64,000 nt of DNA from Ectothiorhodospira magna (GCF_900110965.1 NZ_FOFO01000005.1:53116-117115), one strand, 5' to 3'. Positions 7,320 to 16,300 are shown, counted from the first letter of the stretch. The notes: generated by a model from the letters alone, not told the origin. Numbers and translations: made by a program.

Positions 7320-8105
7320 ATGCAAGCTTCAGCTGTTCAGGTGCCCCGCTCCCTGATCCGGGATGCCGGTCGCGCCATTGGCGATTTTCGGATGATCCGG
7401 GATGGGGACCGGGTGCTCCTCGGCTTGTCCGGTGGCAAGGACTCCCTGACCCTGCTCCATCTGTTGCTGTATTTTCAGCAACGGGCGCCGGTGCGTTTTC
7501 AGGTGGGTGCCGTCACCATTGATCCCCAGACCGGCCTGGGTGACAAACGGGCTTTGATGCCTTATCTACAGGCATTGGGCGTACCCTATGCCTATGTCAG
7601 CGAACCGATCCTGGAGCGGGCAGAAAAACATCTGGATAACCGCTCCTACTGCGCCTTCTGCTCCCGTATGCGGCGGGGACTGATTTATCGCACGGCTCGA
7701 CAACAGGGCTATAACGTCATCGCACTGGGCCAGCATCTGGATGATCTGGCGGAAAGTTTTCTGATGAGCGCCTTCCACGGAGGCCGCCTTAAAACCATGA
7801 AAGCCCATTATCTGATTGAAGCAGGTGATTTGCGGGTGATCCGTCCCCTGGTCTATGCCCGGGAGCGGCGCATCCGTGACTTTGCACATCAGGCAGCATT
7901 GCCCGTCATGGAGGAAAACTGCCCCACCCGTTTTGGCAAACCCACCCAAAGGCCCCACATGAAGGCACTGCTGGCCCAGGAAGAACAGGCCAATCCGGAT
8001 CTGTTTAAAAGTCTGATACGCACCCTGACCCCGCTGATGTCGGTGGGACTGAATGAGGCGATCGGGACGGATGCCCTCAAGGACCGGGTTTCCCAGGCAA
8101 AATGA
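7320..8105 (+). CDS. ttcA: TtcA-family tRNA 2-thiolation ATPase
   Basis: TtcA thiolates cytidine 32 of tRNA using an ATP-activated intermediate and a [4Fe-4S] cluster. The PP-loop SGGKDSLTLLHLL is present near residue 40. The cluster cysteines appear in CAFCSRMRRG and in EENCPTRF, and the GQHLDDLAES stretch follows the family pattern. At 261 residues it is shorter than E. coli TtcA (311), and the last cysteine lies in a divergent context, so it could be a TtcA paralogue with another tRNA target. A GTG at 7311 is an alternative start. The stop overlaps the next gene by three bases. Confidence 0.85.
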   Translation: MQASAVQVPRSLIRDAGRAIGDFRMIRDGDRVLLGLSGGKDSLTLLHLLLYFQQRAPVRFQVGAVTIDPQTGLGDKRALMPYLQALGVPYAYVSEPILERAEKHLDNRSYCAFCSRMRRGLIYRTARQQGYNVIALGQHLDDLAESFLMSAFHGGRLKTMKAHYLIEAGDLRVIRPLVYARERRIRDFAHQAALPVMEENCPTRFGKPTQRPHMKALLAQEEQANPDLFKSLIRTLTPLMSVGLNEAIGTDALKDRVSQAK

Positions 8106-8980
8106 TGACGTTCCTGATTCGTCTGCTGTTCACCCTGCTGGCCCGGTTGCCCCTGCCGGTGAATCATGCCCTGGGCGCTCTGCTGGGCTGGCTGGCCTGG
8201 ATACTGCCCACCGAGTTGCGCCGTATTTCCCTGATCAATCTCAGGCTCTGTTTCCCGGAACGGGATGCCCGCTGGCATCGTCAGATTGCCCGCCAAAGCC
8301 TGATGGAAACCGGCAAGGCGCTGACAGAAGCCCCCTGGCTCTGGCAAGCCGGAGCCGCCCGCATCCAGAGTCTGGTGATGGACAAGGAAGGTGAAGACCA
8401 TGTTCACGCAGCATTGCAACAGGGGCGAGGGGTGCTGCTGGCCTCTCCCCATCTGGGAAGCTGGGAGTTTGCCGGACTCCATGCCGCCTGTCTGGGCCAC
8501 CTGACCACCCTGTATCGTCCCCCTCGACTGGCGGCCCTGGATCGCCCCCTGCGTGAAGCCCGGGCGGCTACCGGCTCTCGTCTGGTGCCCATCACCCTCA
8601 GTGGTATCCGGGAGGTCCATCAGGCCCTGGCCCGAGGTGAGCTGGTGGGGCTGTTACCAGACCAGACGCCCAAAGGTGCCCGGGGTGTATTTGCCCCTTT
8701 CTTCGGCCACCCGACCCTCACCATGACCCTGATCAACCGGCTCGCAGCCTCCCGACAGGTGCCGGTCATCCTGGCCTTTGCCCAGCGGCTACCCAGAGGA
8801 CAGGGCTATCGCTATCGCTGCATTCCCCTGCCGGATACCCTCCATGGGGATGATCCCCAGCAGGCCGCCACCGCGGTCAATCAGGCCGTGGAAACCCTGA
8901 TCCGGCTCTGTCCCGAGCAATATGTCTGGAGCTATCGTCGTTTTGCTGCCCGCCCGGCCGGCACCCCTCGTCCTTACTGA
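8102..8980 (+). CDS. LpxL/HtrB-family lipid A acyltransferase-like protein
   Basis: This 292-residue inner-membrane acyltransferase has one N-terminal membrane segment. The catalytic HX4E motif is H117-L-G-S-W-E122 in SPHLGSWEFAGL. The GLLPDQTPKGARGVFAPFFG block typical of the family is present near the centre. LpxL-type enzymes add secondary acyl chains to Kdo2-lipid IVA. Which position this one acylates cannot be read from the sequence. It overlaps the ttcA-family stop, and its 3' end overlaps the convergent PilZ gene by about 100 bases. Confidence 0.9.
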   Translation: MMTFLIRLLFTLLARLPLPVNHALGALLGWLAWILPTELRRISLINLRLCFPERDARWHRQIARQSLMETGKALTEAPWLWQAGAARIQSLVMDKEGEDHVHAALQQGRGVLLASPHLGSWEFAGLHAACLGHLTTLYRPPRLAALDRPLREARAATGSRLVPITLSGIREVHQALARGELVGLLPDQTPKGARGVFAPFFGHPTLTMTLINRLAASRQVPVILAFAQRLPRGQGYRYRCIPLPDTLHGDDPQQAATAVNQAVETLIRLCPEQYVWSYRRFAARPAGTPRPY

Positions 8981-9248
8981 CAAGAAACTCCACCGCGACC
9001 CCATGAGGCAGGCAACGCACCACCCGGGCACTGACCATGGGGGGTAATTCCCCGTCCCCCAGGGCATCACAGAGCCGCATTTTCACCTGCTCACCCGGAT
9101 TGGGCAGATCCCCTTTGGGGATGAGGAGCAAGGCGCCACCCCCACTGAGGTCCAGCACGGGCACCCTCCGGGGTGAGGCACCTGTGCGATACAGTTCCAC
9201 CATGACTTCCAACGGCACCCGCGGATGCCTGCGTTGATCCTGGCCCAT
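8877..9248 (-). CDS. PilZ domain protein
   Basis: The 123-residue protein starts MGQDQRRHPRVPLEV and has both c-di-GMP-binding PilZ motifs: RRHPR (RxxxR) and DLSGGGALLL (D/N-x-S-x-x-G). Binding of c-di-GMP is therefore likely, but the output is unknown. The last 35 residues are low-complexity and lie antisense to the 3' end of the acyltransferase gene. They may be a poorly constrained tail. A diguanylate cyclase is encoded 27 kb away in this window. Confidence 0.85.
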   Translation of the reverse strand: MGQDQRRHPRVPLEVMVELYRTGASPRRVPVLDLSGGGALLLIPKGDLPNPGEQVKMRLCDALGDGELPPMVSARVVRCLPHGVAVEFLVSKDEGCRPGGQQNDDSSRHIARDRAGSGFPRPD

Positions 9249-9400
9249 AGAAACACCCTACGCCTTGTATGCCATCGGTATGGAAGGACTCATGCTTTTG
9301 AGTTCTTATATCCAGATTATTCTGTATTGGCGGCATGAGCCAACGCAAATATATATTGGTGCCCTATCCTGCCCTCAATCGCCGGATAAAAACAAAAATA

Positions 9401-9414
9401 TTGATTTAAATCAA
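9401..9414 (+). promoter_or_regulatory. FNR/Anr-type box upstream of fccAB
   Basis: TTGATTTAAATCAA is a perfect FNR consensus (TTGAT-N4-ATCAA). Its centre lies 74.5 bases before the fccA start codon. A -10-like TATATA at 9438-9443 would put transcription initiation near 9449-9450, about 42 bases from the box centre, the classic activating position. Confidence 0.75.
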
Positions 9415-9481
9415 AATTAAATGTCTTAAAAATCAATTATATACCTTATGGTTATCCCGCTCACACGCTAAAAACAGGACA

Positions 9482-9811
9482 ATGAATTTCATGCGGCATC
9501 ATCTGCTACGCCTTTCCGGCGGCGCCCTCACCCTTGCCCTGGCCGGTCTGGGGCTGAGCCAGACAGCCACCGCCGACGTCGTCTCCCGGGGCGCCCTTAT
9601 GGCCACCACCTGCTATGCCTGCCACGGCACCGATGGCCGGAGCAGCGGCACCATTCCCAGCATTTACGGTTATCCCACGGAAATCATGGTGGCCCAGATG
9701 CTGGCCTTCCGCGATGGTACCCGGCCCAGTACGGTCATGGATCGCCACGCCACAGGCTATACGGACGAGGAAATCCGACTCATCGCCGAGCATTTCAGCA
9801 CCCTGCGCTAA
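9482..9811 (+). CDS. fccA: Flavocytochrome c sulfide dehydrogenase, cytochrome subunit
   Basis: This 109-residue exported mono-heme cytochrome c accepts electrons from the flavoprotein FccB during sulfide oxidation. It has a Sec signal peptide ending near TATADVVS, the heme site C44-Y-A-C47-H48 and a candidate axial Met86 in STVMDRHATG. Green-sulfur- and purple-sulfur-type FccA proteins range from mono- to diheme; this one is monoheme. A ribosome site (ACAGGA) precedes the ATG at 9482. It lies 21 bases before fccB. Confidence 0.92.
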   Translation: MNFMRHHLLRLSGGALTLALAGLGLSQTATADVVSRGALMATTCYACHGTDGRSSGTIPSIYGYPTEIMVAQMLAFRDGTRPSTVMDRHATGYTDEEIRLIAEHFSTLR

Positions 9812-9832
9812 GTCCAGTAAGGATATATATTA

Positions 9833-11128
9833 ATGACAACACAGATATCACGCAGACATTTCCTTCGCGCTCTGGGTGCCGGGGGAGCGGCCACCGCTCT
9901 GGCTGCCTGTGGCACCCTGTCCGATAGCCGCAAGACCAAGGGGCAGGTGGTGGTGGTGGGTGGCGGATCGGGGGGAGCCACTGCCGCCAAATACCTCAAG
10001 CGGTTTGATCCCAATCTGGATGTGGTGTTGATTGAGCCCATACCCCGCCATTACACCTGCTACGGCTCCAACTGGTATCTGGGGGGACTCACCCGGATGG
10101 ACCGTCTGGCCCAGACCTTTACTGTGTTACGGGACACCCACGGTATTCAGGTGATCCATGACACGGTGACCGCCATCGACCGGGATAACCACAAGGTGCA
10201 TCTGGCTGGCGGAGATCGTCTGAGCTATCAAAAGCTGGTGCTCTCACCGGGCATCGATTTTCGCTACGATGCGGTGGCCGGCTACGGCCCTGAAGTGGCC
10301 GAGACCATTCCCCATGCCTGGAAGGCTGGTCCTCAGACCCAGACCCTGCGCCGCCAACTGGAAGCCATGCCCGACGGCGGAGTCTTTGTCATGGTGGTGC
10401 CGGGCAATCCGTTTCGCTGCCCGCCTGGCCCCTATGAGCGGGCCAGTCTGGTGGCCCATTATTTCAAACAGCACAAACCCCGATCCAAAATCATCATCCT
10501 GGATAACAAGGAAACCTTCTCCAAGCAGGGTCTGTTCATGGACGGCTGGCAACAGCTCTATGGCAACATGATCGAATGGGTACCCAGTTCCCAGGGAGGG
10601 CAGGTGGAAGAAGTCGACGCGGCAACCCGGACGGTCTATGCAGACGGCGGGCTGACCCGGTTTCAGGCGGATGTCCTGAATTTCATCCCTCCCCAGGAAG
10701 CTGGCCGGATTGCCGTGGAATCGGGCCTGACCGGGGCGACCGGCTGGTGCCCGGTGAACCAGCTCACCTTTGAGTCGGCAATGGACCCGGATATTTTCAT
10801 CATCGGTGATGCCAGTATTGCCGGACAGATGCCCAAATCCGGCCATTCTGCCAATACCCAGGGCAAGGTGGCCGCCGCCGCCATCGTCCGCACCATGGCG
10901 GGTATGGAGATGCTGGCCCTGTCCACGGTCAATACCTGCTACAGCCTGGTAGGGCCGGAATATGGCATCAGTATTGCGGCAGTCTATCGCTACAGCGATG
11001 GGGAAATTACCGGTGTGCCGGGTTCCGGTGGCGTCAGTCCTGCCGATGCCAGTCTTCATTTCCGCCGTCAGGAAGCCCGCTACGCTCAGGGCTGGTACGA
11101 CAGCATTACTGCCGATATCTGGGGATAA
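9833..11128 (+). CDS. fccB: Flavocytochrome c sulfide dehydrogenase, flavoprotein subunit
   Basis: FccB oxidises sulfide to sulfur or polysulfide in the periplasm with covalently bound FAD. The 431-residue precursor has a Tat signal (SRRHFLRALG, then a Cys-containing segment LAACG), the dinucleotide fold VVVVGGGSGGATAA, and CYGSNWYLGG. The PFRCPPGPYERASL and GWCPVNQLTF segments contain cysteines corresponding to the family's redox and FAD-linking positions. The C-terminal FCSD flavin-binding segment is present. Export as a folded holoenzyme with FccA is expected. The gene pair is complete. Confidence 0.95.
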   Translation: MTTQISRRHFLRALGAGGAATALAACGTLSDSRKTKGQVVVVGGGSGGATAAKYLKRFDPNLDVVLIEPIPRHYTCYGSNWYLGGLTRMDRLAQTFTVLRDTHGIQVIHDTVTAIDRDNHKVHLAGGDRLSYQKLVLSPGIDFRYDAVAGYGPEVAETIPHAWKAGPQTQTLRRQLEAMPDGGVFVMVVPGNPFRCPPGPYERASLVAHYFKQHKPRSKIIILDNKETFSKQGLFMDGWQQLYGNMIEWVPSSQGGQVEEVDAATRTVYADGGLTRFQADVLNFIPPQEAGRIAVESGLTGATGWCPVNQLTFESAMDPDIFIIGDASIAGQMPKSGHSANTQGKVAAAAIVRTMAGMEMLALSTVNTCYSLVGPEYGISIAAVYRYSDGEITGVPGSGGVSPADASLHFRRQEARYAQGWYDSITADIWG

Positions 11129-11156
11129 GAAGCAACGCATCCTGAACCGTAAACCA

Positions 11157-11178
11157 ATCCCCGTCTGCGGGCGGGGAT
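11157..11178 (+). terminator. Hairpin after fccB (terminator or IS right-end relic)
   Basis: The perfect inverted repeat ATCCCCG/CGGGGAT sits between the convergent fccB and ydcH-type genes. No T-run follows. The sequence AATCCCCGTC..GGGCGGGGATGTCA closely resembles the right end of the tnpB element (AATCCCCGTC..GGGCGGGGAGGACGTCAA), so it may be a decayed element end now used as a terminator. Confidence 0.45.
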
Positions 11179-11179
11179 G

Positions 11180-11386
11180 TCAGGCGTTGAGGTCCGGTAT
11201 CAGCCGGCTCTCCAGGCGGGCGATGGCGTCCTTGAGTTGCAGCTTGCGCTTTTTCAGCCGGGTCAGACGAATCTGGTCGATGAACGGCCCCTCCGCCAGG
11301 CGTTGAATGGCATCATCCAGGGCGCGATGTTCTTCCCTGAGTTCAGTGAGCACGCTGCACAGGGGGTCCTGTTCTTCTATATCCAC
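11180..11386 (-). CDS. YdcH-family (DUF465) small protein
   Basis: This small helical protein contains LREEHRALDDAI and the conserved LKKRKLQLKDAIARLE segment of the DUF465/YdcH family. Its function is unknown. I chose the GTG at 11386 (VDIEEQDP), which gives 68 residues, the usual family size, with a GGAG upstream. A TTG at 11431 would give 83 residues but has no ribosome site. Confidence 0.75.
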   Translation of the reverse strand: MDIEEQDPLCSVLTELREEHRALDDAIQRLAEGPFIDQIRLTRLKKRKLQLKDAIARLESRLIPDLNA

Positions 11387-11534
11387 TGACTTGGCTGCTC
11401 CGAGTTTGATGACACTTTGGCGGGCGAGCAATCAGAACGATCGCAGAAGCTCAGCTCCGGTATTTTGAAGCCGCAGACTATTGTGGCATCACCGGCAGCG
11501 GTACGCCACCGCTGGTATCCATCGGTTGCCAGGA

Positions 11535-12518
11535 TCAACGTCGCGGAAACAGGGGGCGGGTCAGCCTTCTTACGGCCAGGGTCATCAACAGCAGCCCCAT
11601 GATCCCCACCAGCATGTTTTGCCACTGGGCCAGCTTCATCTGCCGCTGGGCCTGGGTGACATCGGTGATCACCACGGCAATGACCCGATGGCCGGCCCTG
11701 TCTTCCAGCAGCAGATAGGGCATCAGTTCCATTTGCCGCCCATCGTCCAATTGCCCATGGGTTACGGTTGCCGATTTCAGGATGGCCGGCATGGCCGACG
11801 CCAGCAGGGGTTCAAGCTCGTCCCGGCGGGTCATGCCCAGTAACTGCCCGGCATCGGTCAAAGCCGCCCCTGTGCGCTGCGGCGCCACCTGGAACAGGGC
11901 CATGTCCAGACCACCGGAGAGGGTATGAAAGGACATCAGCAACGAGGTCACGGGCTGGGCCAGGGTCACCGCCCCCACGGTTTGCCCCATGGCCAGCACC
12001 GGGGTCACCGCATAGCTCAAACAGTCCCATTTGCAATCCACGAAGGTACTGGATGTGTCGATCAACAGCGCCTGATCCACCGCCTGCCATAATTGGGCCG
12101 GAGGATCATAATGGGTATGGATCAGTTGGGCCTGCACCAGGAACTGGCCATGAATATCCAGAAAACCCGCCATGACCAGATGGGTATCCGTTTTAAAATC
12201 AGCCCAATGGGCTGAAAACAACCGCCCCAGTTCCCCCGGGTCCCCCTGCTGCAACGCTTGGCGCAGGCCGGACAGGGAAGGAATCAAATGGGCCTGGGTC
12301 AGCAGATCCCCTTCAAGCTGGTGCAACAGGGCCTGTAGCTGCTGCTGATGCCGGGACTGGTCCAGGGTACGCCATGCCTCATACTGACGCTGTAGATTGT
12401 GGTGATTAAGGGTGGCAAAGGCGACAGATAACCCCGTCAGCAGAAGACTGAACACCAGCCATAGCGTCCACTTGAAGATCAAGGCAGTATGCCGTGGAGT
12501 ATCGCCGGGAATCTTCAT
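11535..12518 (-). pseudogene. Membrane sensor protein truncated after the second membrane segment
   Basis: The 327-residue frame has a membrane segment at about residues 15-37, a large periplasmic domain and a second membrane segment at about 295-315. The periplasmic part (DCKWDCLSYAVTPVLAMGQT) resembles sensor domains of signalling proteins that normally continue into HAMP and an output domain. The protein stops seven residues after the membrane at RRLTRPLFPRR, which looks like the first turn of a HAMP domain. No HAMP, GGDEF, EAL or kinase sequence follows in any frame before the ydcH-type gene. It is probably a remnant, or a sensor working with a separate partner. Confidence 0.6.
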
Positions 12519-12630
12519 TCGAATTTTGAAAAAGTCTCGTTATTCAGCGGTGGAGGCGGCCACTGCCCCCCGATCCAAAGCAGGTTATGCTATATCCCCA
12601 TAGCCCAATACGCCACCGGAGGACGTTCCG

Positions 12631-13131
12631 TTGCATACTCACCCCCTGGGTATTATCGACCCGGCCCATGACCATGACCGCTGTATCAGTACGGCTCTGA
12701 GCCGGGCTGAATATCTGTGTCGCAAGCGGGGTGTGCGGCTCACCCCCCTTCGACGCCGGGTGCTGGAACAGATTTGGCAAAGCCATGAAGCGGTGAAAGC
12801 CTACGAACTCATCCACCGGATGAGTTCGGAGGATCATACGGTCAAACCACCCACGGTCTACCGGGCTCTGGATTTTCTCCTGGCCCAGGGCCTGATCCAC
12901 CGGGTCGAAAGTCTCAACGGATATGTAGGATGCACCGACCCGGAACATGAACACCACTATCTGCTGCTGATCTGCCGGGATTGCGGTCTGGTTATCGAGG
13001 TGGAAAACCTCGTCATCCAGCAGGCCCTGGTGGAACAGGCCCGCCGACAGGGTTTTGAACTGGAACGGCAGGTTCTGGAGGGACACGGACGCTGTGCCCA
13101 TTGCCGGGACCGGGATCGCCCCATGAGCTGA
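12631..13131 (+). CDS. zur: Zur-type Fur family transcriptional regulator
   Basis: This 166-residue Fur-family repressor has the winged helix RGVRLTPLRRRVLEQIW and PPTVYRALDFLLAQGLIHRVES. The metal-binding segment is EHEHHYLLLICRDCG, and the structural zinc cysteines are CRDCG and CAHC. The early GVRLTPLRR and short C-terminus favour Zur over Fur. The start is a TTG at 12631 preceded by an excellent GGAGG (12618-12622). No znuABC genes are in the window. It is divergent from the truncated sensor. Confidence 0.88.
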   Translation: MHTHPLGIIDPAHDHDRCISTALSRAEYLCRKRGVRLTPLRRRVLEQIWQSHEAVKAYELIHRMSSEDHTVKPPTVYRALDFLLAQGLIHRVESLNGYVGCTDPEHEHHYLLLICRDCGLVIEVENLVIQQALVEQARRQGFELERQVLEGHGRCAHCRDRDRPMS

Positions 13132-13149
13132 GGCGGGCCACGGGACGTT

Positions 13150-13890
13150 TTACCAGTAATTTTCCGTGGTGATGTGCCCCGGCTCACGGCGGCGGTTGCG
13201 GGTCATGCCACGCGCCTTGAGCACCGCGGAGGTATCTTTCACCATATCCGGGTTACCGCAGATCATCACCTGGGCCGCATCCGGGGTCAGGGGCAGCCCT
13301 GTATGCCGCTCCAGCAGGCCCGATTCAATGGCGGCAGGAATGCGTCCGGGCAAGGCACCTGGATGGGCCTCCCGGCTGACGAAGGGGACAAACTGAAACT
13401 GATCGCCATGATCAAGGAAGGTCTGGATGGTGTCCTGGTAGGTCAGTTCCTCGGCGGTGCGTACTGCATGCACCAGCACAATGCGCTCAAAACGCTGCCA
13501 GGGGGCCTCGGTCTTGAGTATGGACAGATGGGGCCCCAACGCGGTGCCGGTGGCGAACATCCACAGCACCTGGCCGTCGGGTACTTCTTCCAGGGTATAA
13601 AAGCCGGTGGCCTTGGCCATCACCTCCACCCCATCCCCCGGAGACAGGGTCACCAGATGACGGGTGAGCGGCCCTTCCGGCACGGTAATGAAATAAAAGT
13701 CCAGTGGCCGTTCATCCGGGGCATTCACATAGGAATAGGGACGGGCCACCCGCTCCCCATCCACCATCACCGCCAGCCGGTTGAACTGACCCGCCCTGAA
13801 GGGGTCCACGGGCGCCTCGATCCGCAGGGAGTAAAGCCGCTGTGTCCAGCGCTTGAGTTCCACCACCTCGCCATTGAGCCATCCAGCCAT
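13150..13890 (-). CDS. fpr: Ferredoxin/flavodoxin-NADP reductase
   Basis: Fpr transfers electrons between NADPH and ferredoxin or flavodoxin. The 246-residue protein has the FAD motif RPYSYVNAP, the NADP-binding FATGTALGPHLSIL, the CGNPDMV motif and the typical ending HITTENYW. The ATG at 13890 (MAGWLNGEV) has a GAAGGG ribosome site. An upstream in-frame start at 13914 adds eight unconserved residues. The gene converges on zur with an 18-base gap. Confidence 0.95.
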   Translation of the reverse strand: MAGWLNGEVVELKRWTQRLYSLRIEAPVDPFRAGQFNRLAVMVDGERVARPYSYVNAPDERPLDFYFITVPEGPLTRHLVTLSPGDGVEVMAKATGFYTLEEVPDGQVLWMFATGTALGPHLSILKTEAPWQRFERIVLVHAVRTAEELTYQDTIQTFLDHGDQFQFVPFVSREAHPGALPGRIPAAIESGLLERHTGLPLTPDAAQVMICGNPDMVKDTSAVLKARGMTRNRRREPGHITTENYW

Positions 13891-14046
13891 GGTTTTACCC
13901 TTCGATAGGTCCATAAAATGGTTGCGAAAAGATCAATTCGATCAGCGTCGGATTGATCTCCTGTCACCCATAAGGTGCCGCCCTGGAAAAAATTTTTCAA
14001 CACCAGCGGACATGGGTTTGTCTCTGCTCACCCACGGAGTGAAATC

Positions 14047-14865
14047 ATGCTCATCGACAGCCACTGTCATTTCGATGTGCCGGCCTTTGACCAAGACCGG
14101 GCAGATTGCCGGCAACGGGCCCATGAAGCCGGGGTGCAGGCCATGATTCTCCCGGCCATCACCCGCGCCGGCTGGCCACGACTCAGAGCGGTGGCCGCCG
14201 CCGACCCCAGTCTGTATCCGGCCTATGGCCTGCATCCGGTCTATCTCCATGACCACCGGCCCGAAGATCTGCAAGCCCTGGATGACTGGCTACATCGGGA
14301 ACCGGCGGTGGCCGTGGGAGAATGCGGCCTGGATTTTTTTGTTCAAGGGCGGGACGAAAAAGCCCAACATGCCTGGTTTGTGGCCCAGTTGGATCTGGCC
14401 CTGAGCCATGACCTGCCGGTGATTCTCCATGCCCGGCGGGCAGTGGATCAAGTGACCCAGGCGCTGAGACAACGACCGGGCCTGAGGGGCGTGGTGCATA
14501 GCTTTTCCGGTAGCCGGCAACAGGCGGAAAAGCTGCTGGAGCTGGGATTTTTTCTCGGCCTGGGCGGCCCCGTCACCCATCCCAGGGCGCAGCGTCTGCG
14601 GTCACTGGCGGCCTGGGTGCCGGCCCAGGCCCTGCTGGTGGAAAGCGATGCCCCCGACCAGCCGGGACAGGCCCACCAGGGACAGCGCAATGAACCGGCC
14701 TGGCTGCCGGAGGTGATCCATGCCCTGGCCCGGCTCAGGGATGAATCCCCCCAGGAGATGGCCCGTATCACCCGTGATAACGCCATCTGCCTGTTCCGGC
14801 TGGACAGGCCGGCCCCCATCGCCGATGATCCGCCCCTGAGTCATCGGCCCCGGACAACACCTTGA
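14047..14865 (+). CDS. TatD-family metal-dependent hydrolase
   Basis: This 272-residue TIM-barrel hydrolase has the metal ligands of TatD DNases: H-x-H in DSHCHFD, Glu in GECGLDFF, His in ILHARRA and VVHSFSG, and Asp in LVESDAPDQ. The family includes TatD, YcfH and YjjV, and it is closest in length to YjjV/YcfH. The ATG at 14047 has a GGAGTGA ribosome site. The stop overlaps the TTG start of tcdA. Confidence 0.9.
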   Translation: MLIDSHCHFDVPAFDQDRADCRQRAHEAGVQAMILPAITRAGWPRLRAVAAADPSLYPAYGLHPVYLHDHRPEDLQALDDWLHREPAVAVGECGLDFFVQGRDEKAQHAWFVAQLDLALSHDLPVILHARRAVDQVTQALRQRPGLRGVVHSFSGSRQQAEKLLELGFFLGLGGPVTHPRAQRLRSLAAWVPAQALLVESDAPDQPGQAHQGQRNEPAWLPEVIHALARLRDESPQEMARITRDNAICLFRLDRPAPIADDPPLSHRPRTTP

Positions 14866-15599
14866 GCCATTCCAACCCCCTTCACGAACGCACCGAACTG
14901 CTGATCGGACCGGCGGGCCTGGAACGACTGGCCCGGTGCCATGTTTTCATTGCCGGCCTGGGCGGGGTGGGTGGCAGCGCCGCCGAGGCCATCGCCCGTG
15001 CCGGCATCGGCCACATCACCTTGCTGGATCACGACCAGGTCGGCCCCTCCAACATGAATCGTCAACTGGTGGCCCTGCACTCCACCCTGGGCCGCCCCAA
15101 GGCCGCAGTGATGGCAGCGCGGATCCAGGACATCAATCCGGCCCTGACGGTGGTGGTGCAAGAGGATTTTCTGACCCCGGACAATGTGGCAACCCTGTTG
15201 CCGGCGGATGTGGACTATGTGCTGGACTGCATCGACTCCATTGCCTGCAAGGCGGCTCTGGTCCATTGCTGCCAGCAGCGGGACGTGCCGGTCATCTCCA
15301 GTATGGGCGCAGGCGGTCGCCTGGATCCGACGGCGGTGGGTATCGGCCCCCTGGCCAGCACCGAAAAATGCCCTCTGGCCAGGGAAATGCGCAAGCGACT
15401 GCGCCGCCTGGGGGGGCATCTGGATTATCCCGTGGTCCATTCCACCGAAACCGCCATCAAGGGCACCGAGCATCGGCCCATCGAAGGGGCCGTGGCCGGT
15501 CGCCCCCGGGCGGTCAACGGCACCATCGCCTATATGCCCAATCTGTTTGGCCTGATGCTGGCGGGACAGGTGATCCGGGACCTGCTCTCCCGGTCCTGA
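14862..15599 (+). CDS. tcdA: tRNA threonylcarbamoyladenosine dehydratase
   Basis: TcdA (CsdL) cyclises t6A37 in tRNA to ct6A using ATP. The 245-residue ThiF/E1-like protein shows FIAGLGGVGGSAAEA, the GPSNMNRQLVAL motif, DYVLDCIDSI and SSMGAGGRLDP. The start is a TTG at 14862 that overlaps the tatD-type stop (TTGA), implying coupling. The tail is typical for TcdA. Confidence 0.93.
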   Translation: MSHSNPLHERTELLIGPAGLERLARCHVFIAGLGGVGGSAAEAIARAGIGHITLLDHDQVGPSNMNRQLVALHSTLGRPKAAVMAARIQDINPALTVVVQEDFLTPDNVATLLPADVDYVLDCIDSIACKAALVHCCQQRDVPVISSMGAGGRLDPTAVGIGPLASTEKCPLAREMRKRLRRLGGHLDYPVVHSTETAIKGTEHRPIEGAVAGRPRAVNGTIAYMPNLFGLMLAGQVIRDLLSRS

Positions 15600-15601
15600 C
15601 C

Positions 15602-16300
15602 CTATTCCCGGCGCAGCATCCGGTCCACCAGGGCATCCGCCACCCCTTGGGGCCGAAAGGCCTGCTTCAGGGCCTGGCGGTCATAACGGGTATCCACCCA
15701 TTCCAGCAGGCTCATGGGGACCATGGCCGTATCCTGCAGATAAACCTCAAAAAAATGATCCAGCAGACCGGTCTTGGCCCAGCGATAATGAAAATAAGGC
15801 CATAGACGCAACTGCCCTGTCCGGGTCAGGGGGACTCCCTCCATCCAATGCAGATACAAAGTCCCCATCAACCCGGCCCGATCCGCCCCGGACTTGCAAT
15901 GAAACCAGACCGGATAGGCGATGCGATGGAGCAGGTCATGGGCCTGGTGAATCGCCTCCGGGGTGGGCAAGTCCCGGGAATGGAGCTTCAGATGATGCAA
16001 CGCCACCCCCAGGCGTTCACAGGCATCCACCTCCAGGGCCAGCATGGGATTGTCCGGGTCTTCGCCCCGCAGATTCACCACCGTGCGGATACCGTAACGG
16101 GGAATACGTTGATGAAGATGACGGGGAGACGGCTGCCCCGAGCGCCAGGCCCGATGGGAAATCCGGTGGAAATTGGACAGGCCGTATTCCCTCACCCAGC
16201 CATCGTCCCGCCATAGGGCCTGCAGATAGGTCCGGCGCCGCCCGGATCGGGTGCCCAAATCCCAGTCCTGGGGTCTCTCAGACACGGGATTGTTCCACAT
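15602..16300 (-). CDS. Dual-specificity/tyrosine phosphatase-like protein
   Basis: The 232-residue protein contains the cysteine phosphatase signature WFHCKSGADRAGLMG (CX5R) and the upstream GIRTVVNLRGEDPDNP element found in DSP-PTPase-like bacterial proteins. Its substrate is unknown. It follows plsC and gmhB on the same strand and may act in envelope lipid or sugar phosphate metabolism, which is inferred from context alone. I placed the start at ATG 16300 (MWNNPVSERP), overlapping plsC by 23 bases. Upstream ATG 16357 is possible. Confidence 0.8.
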   Translation of the reverse strand: MWNNPVSERPQDWDLGTRSGRRRTYLQALWRDDGWVREYGLSNFHRISHRAWRSGQPSPRHLHQRIPRYGIRTVVNLRGEDPDNPMLALEVDACERLGVALHHLKLHSRDLPTPEAIHQAHDLLHRIAYPVWFHCKSGADRAGLMGTLYLHWMEGVPLTRTGQLRLWPYFHYRWAKTGLLDHFFEVYLQDTAMVPMSLLEWVDTRYDRQALKQAFRPQGVADALVDRMLRRE

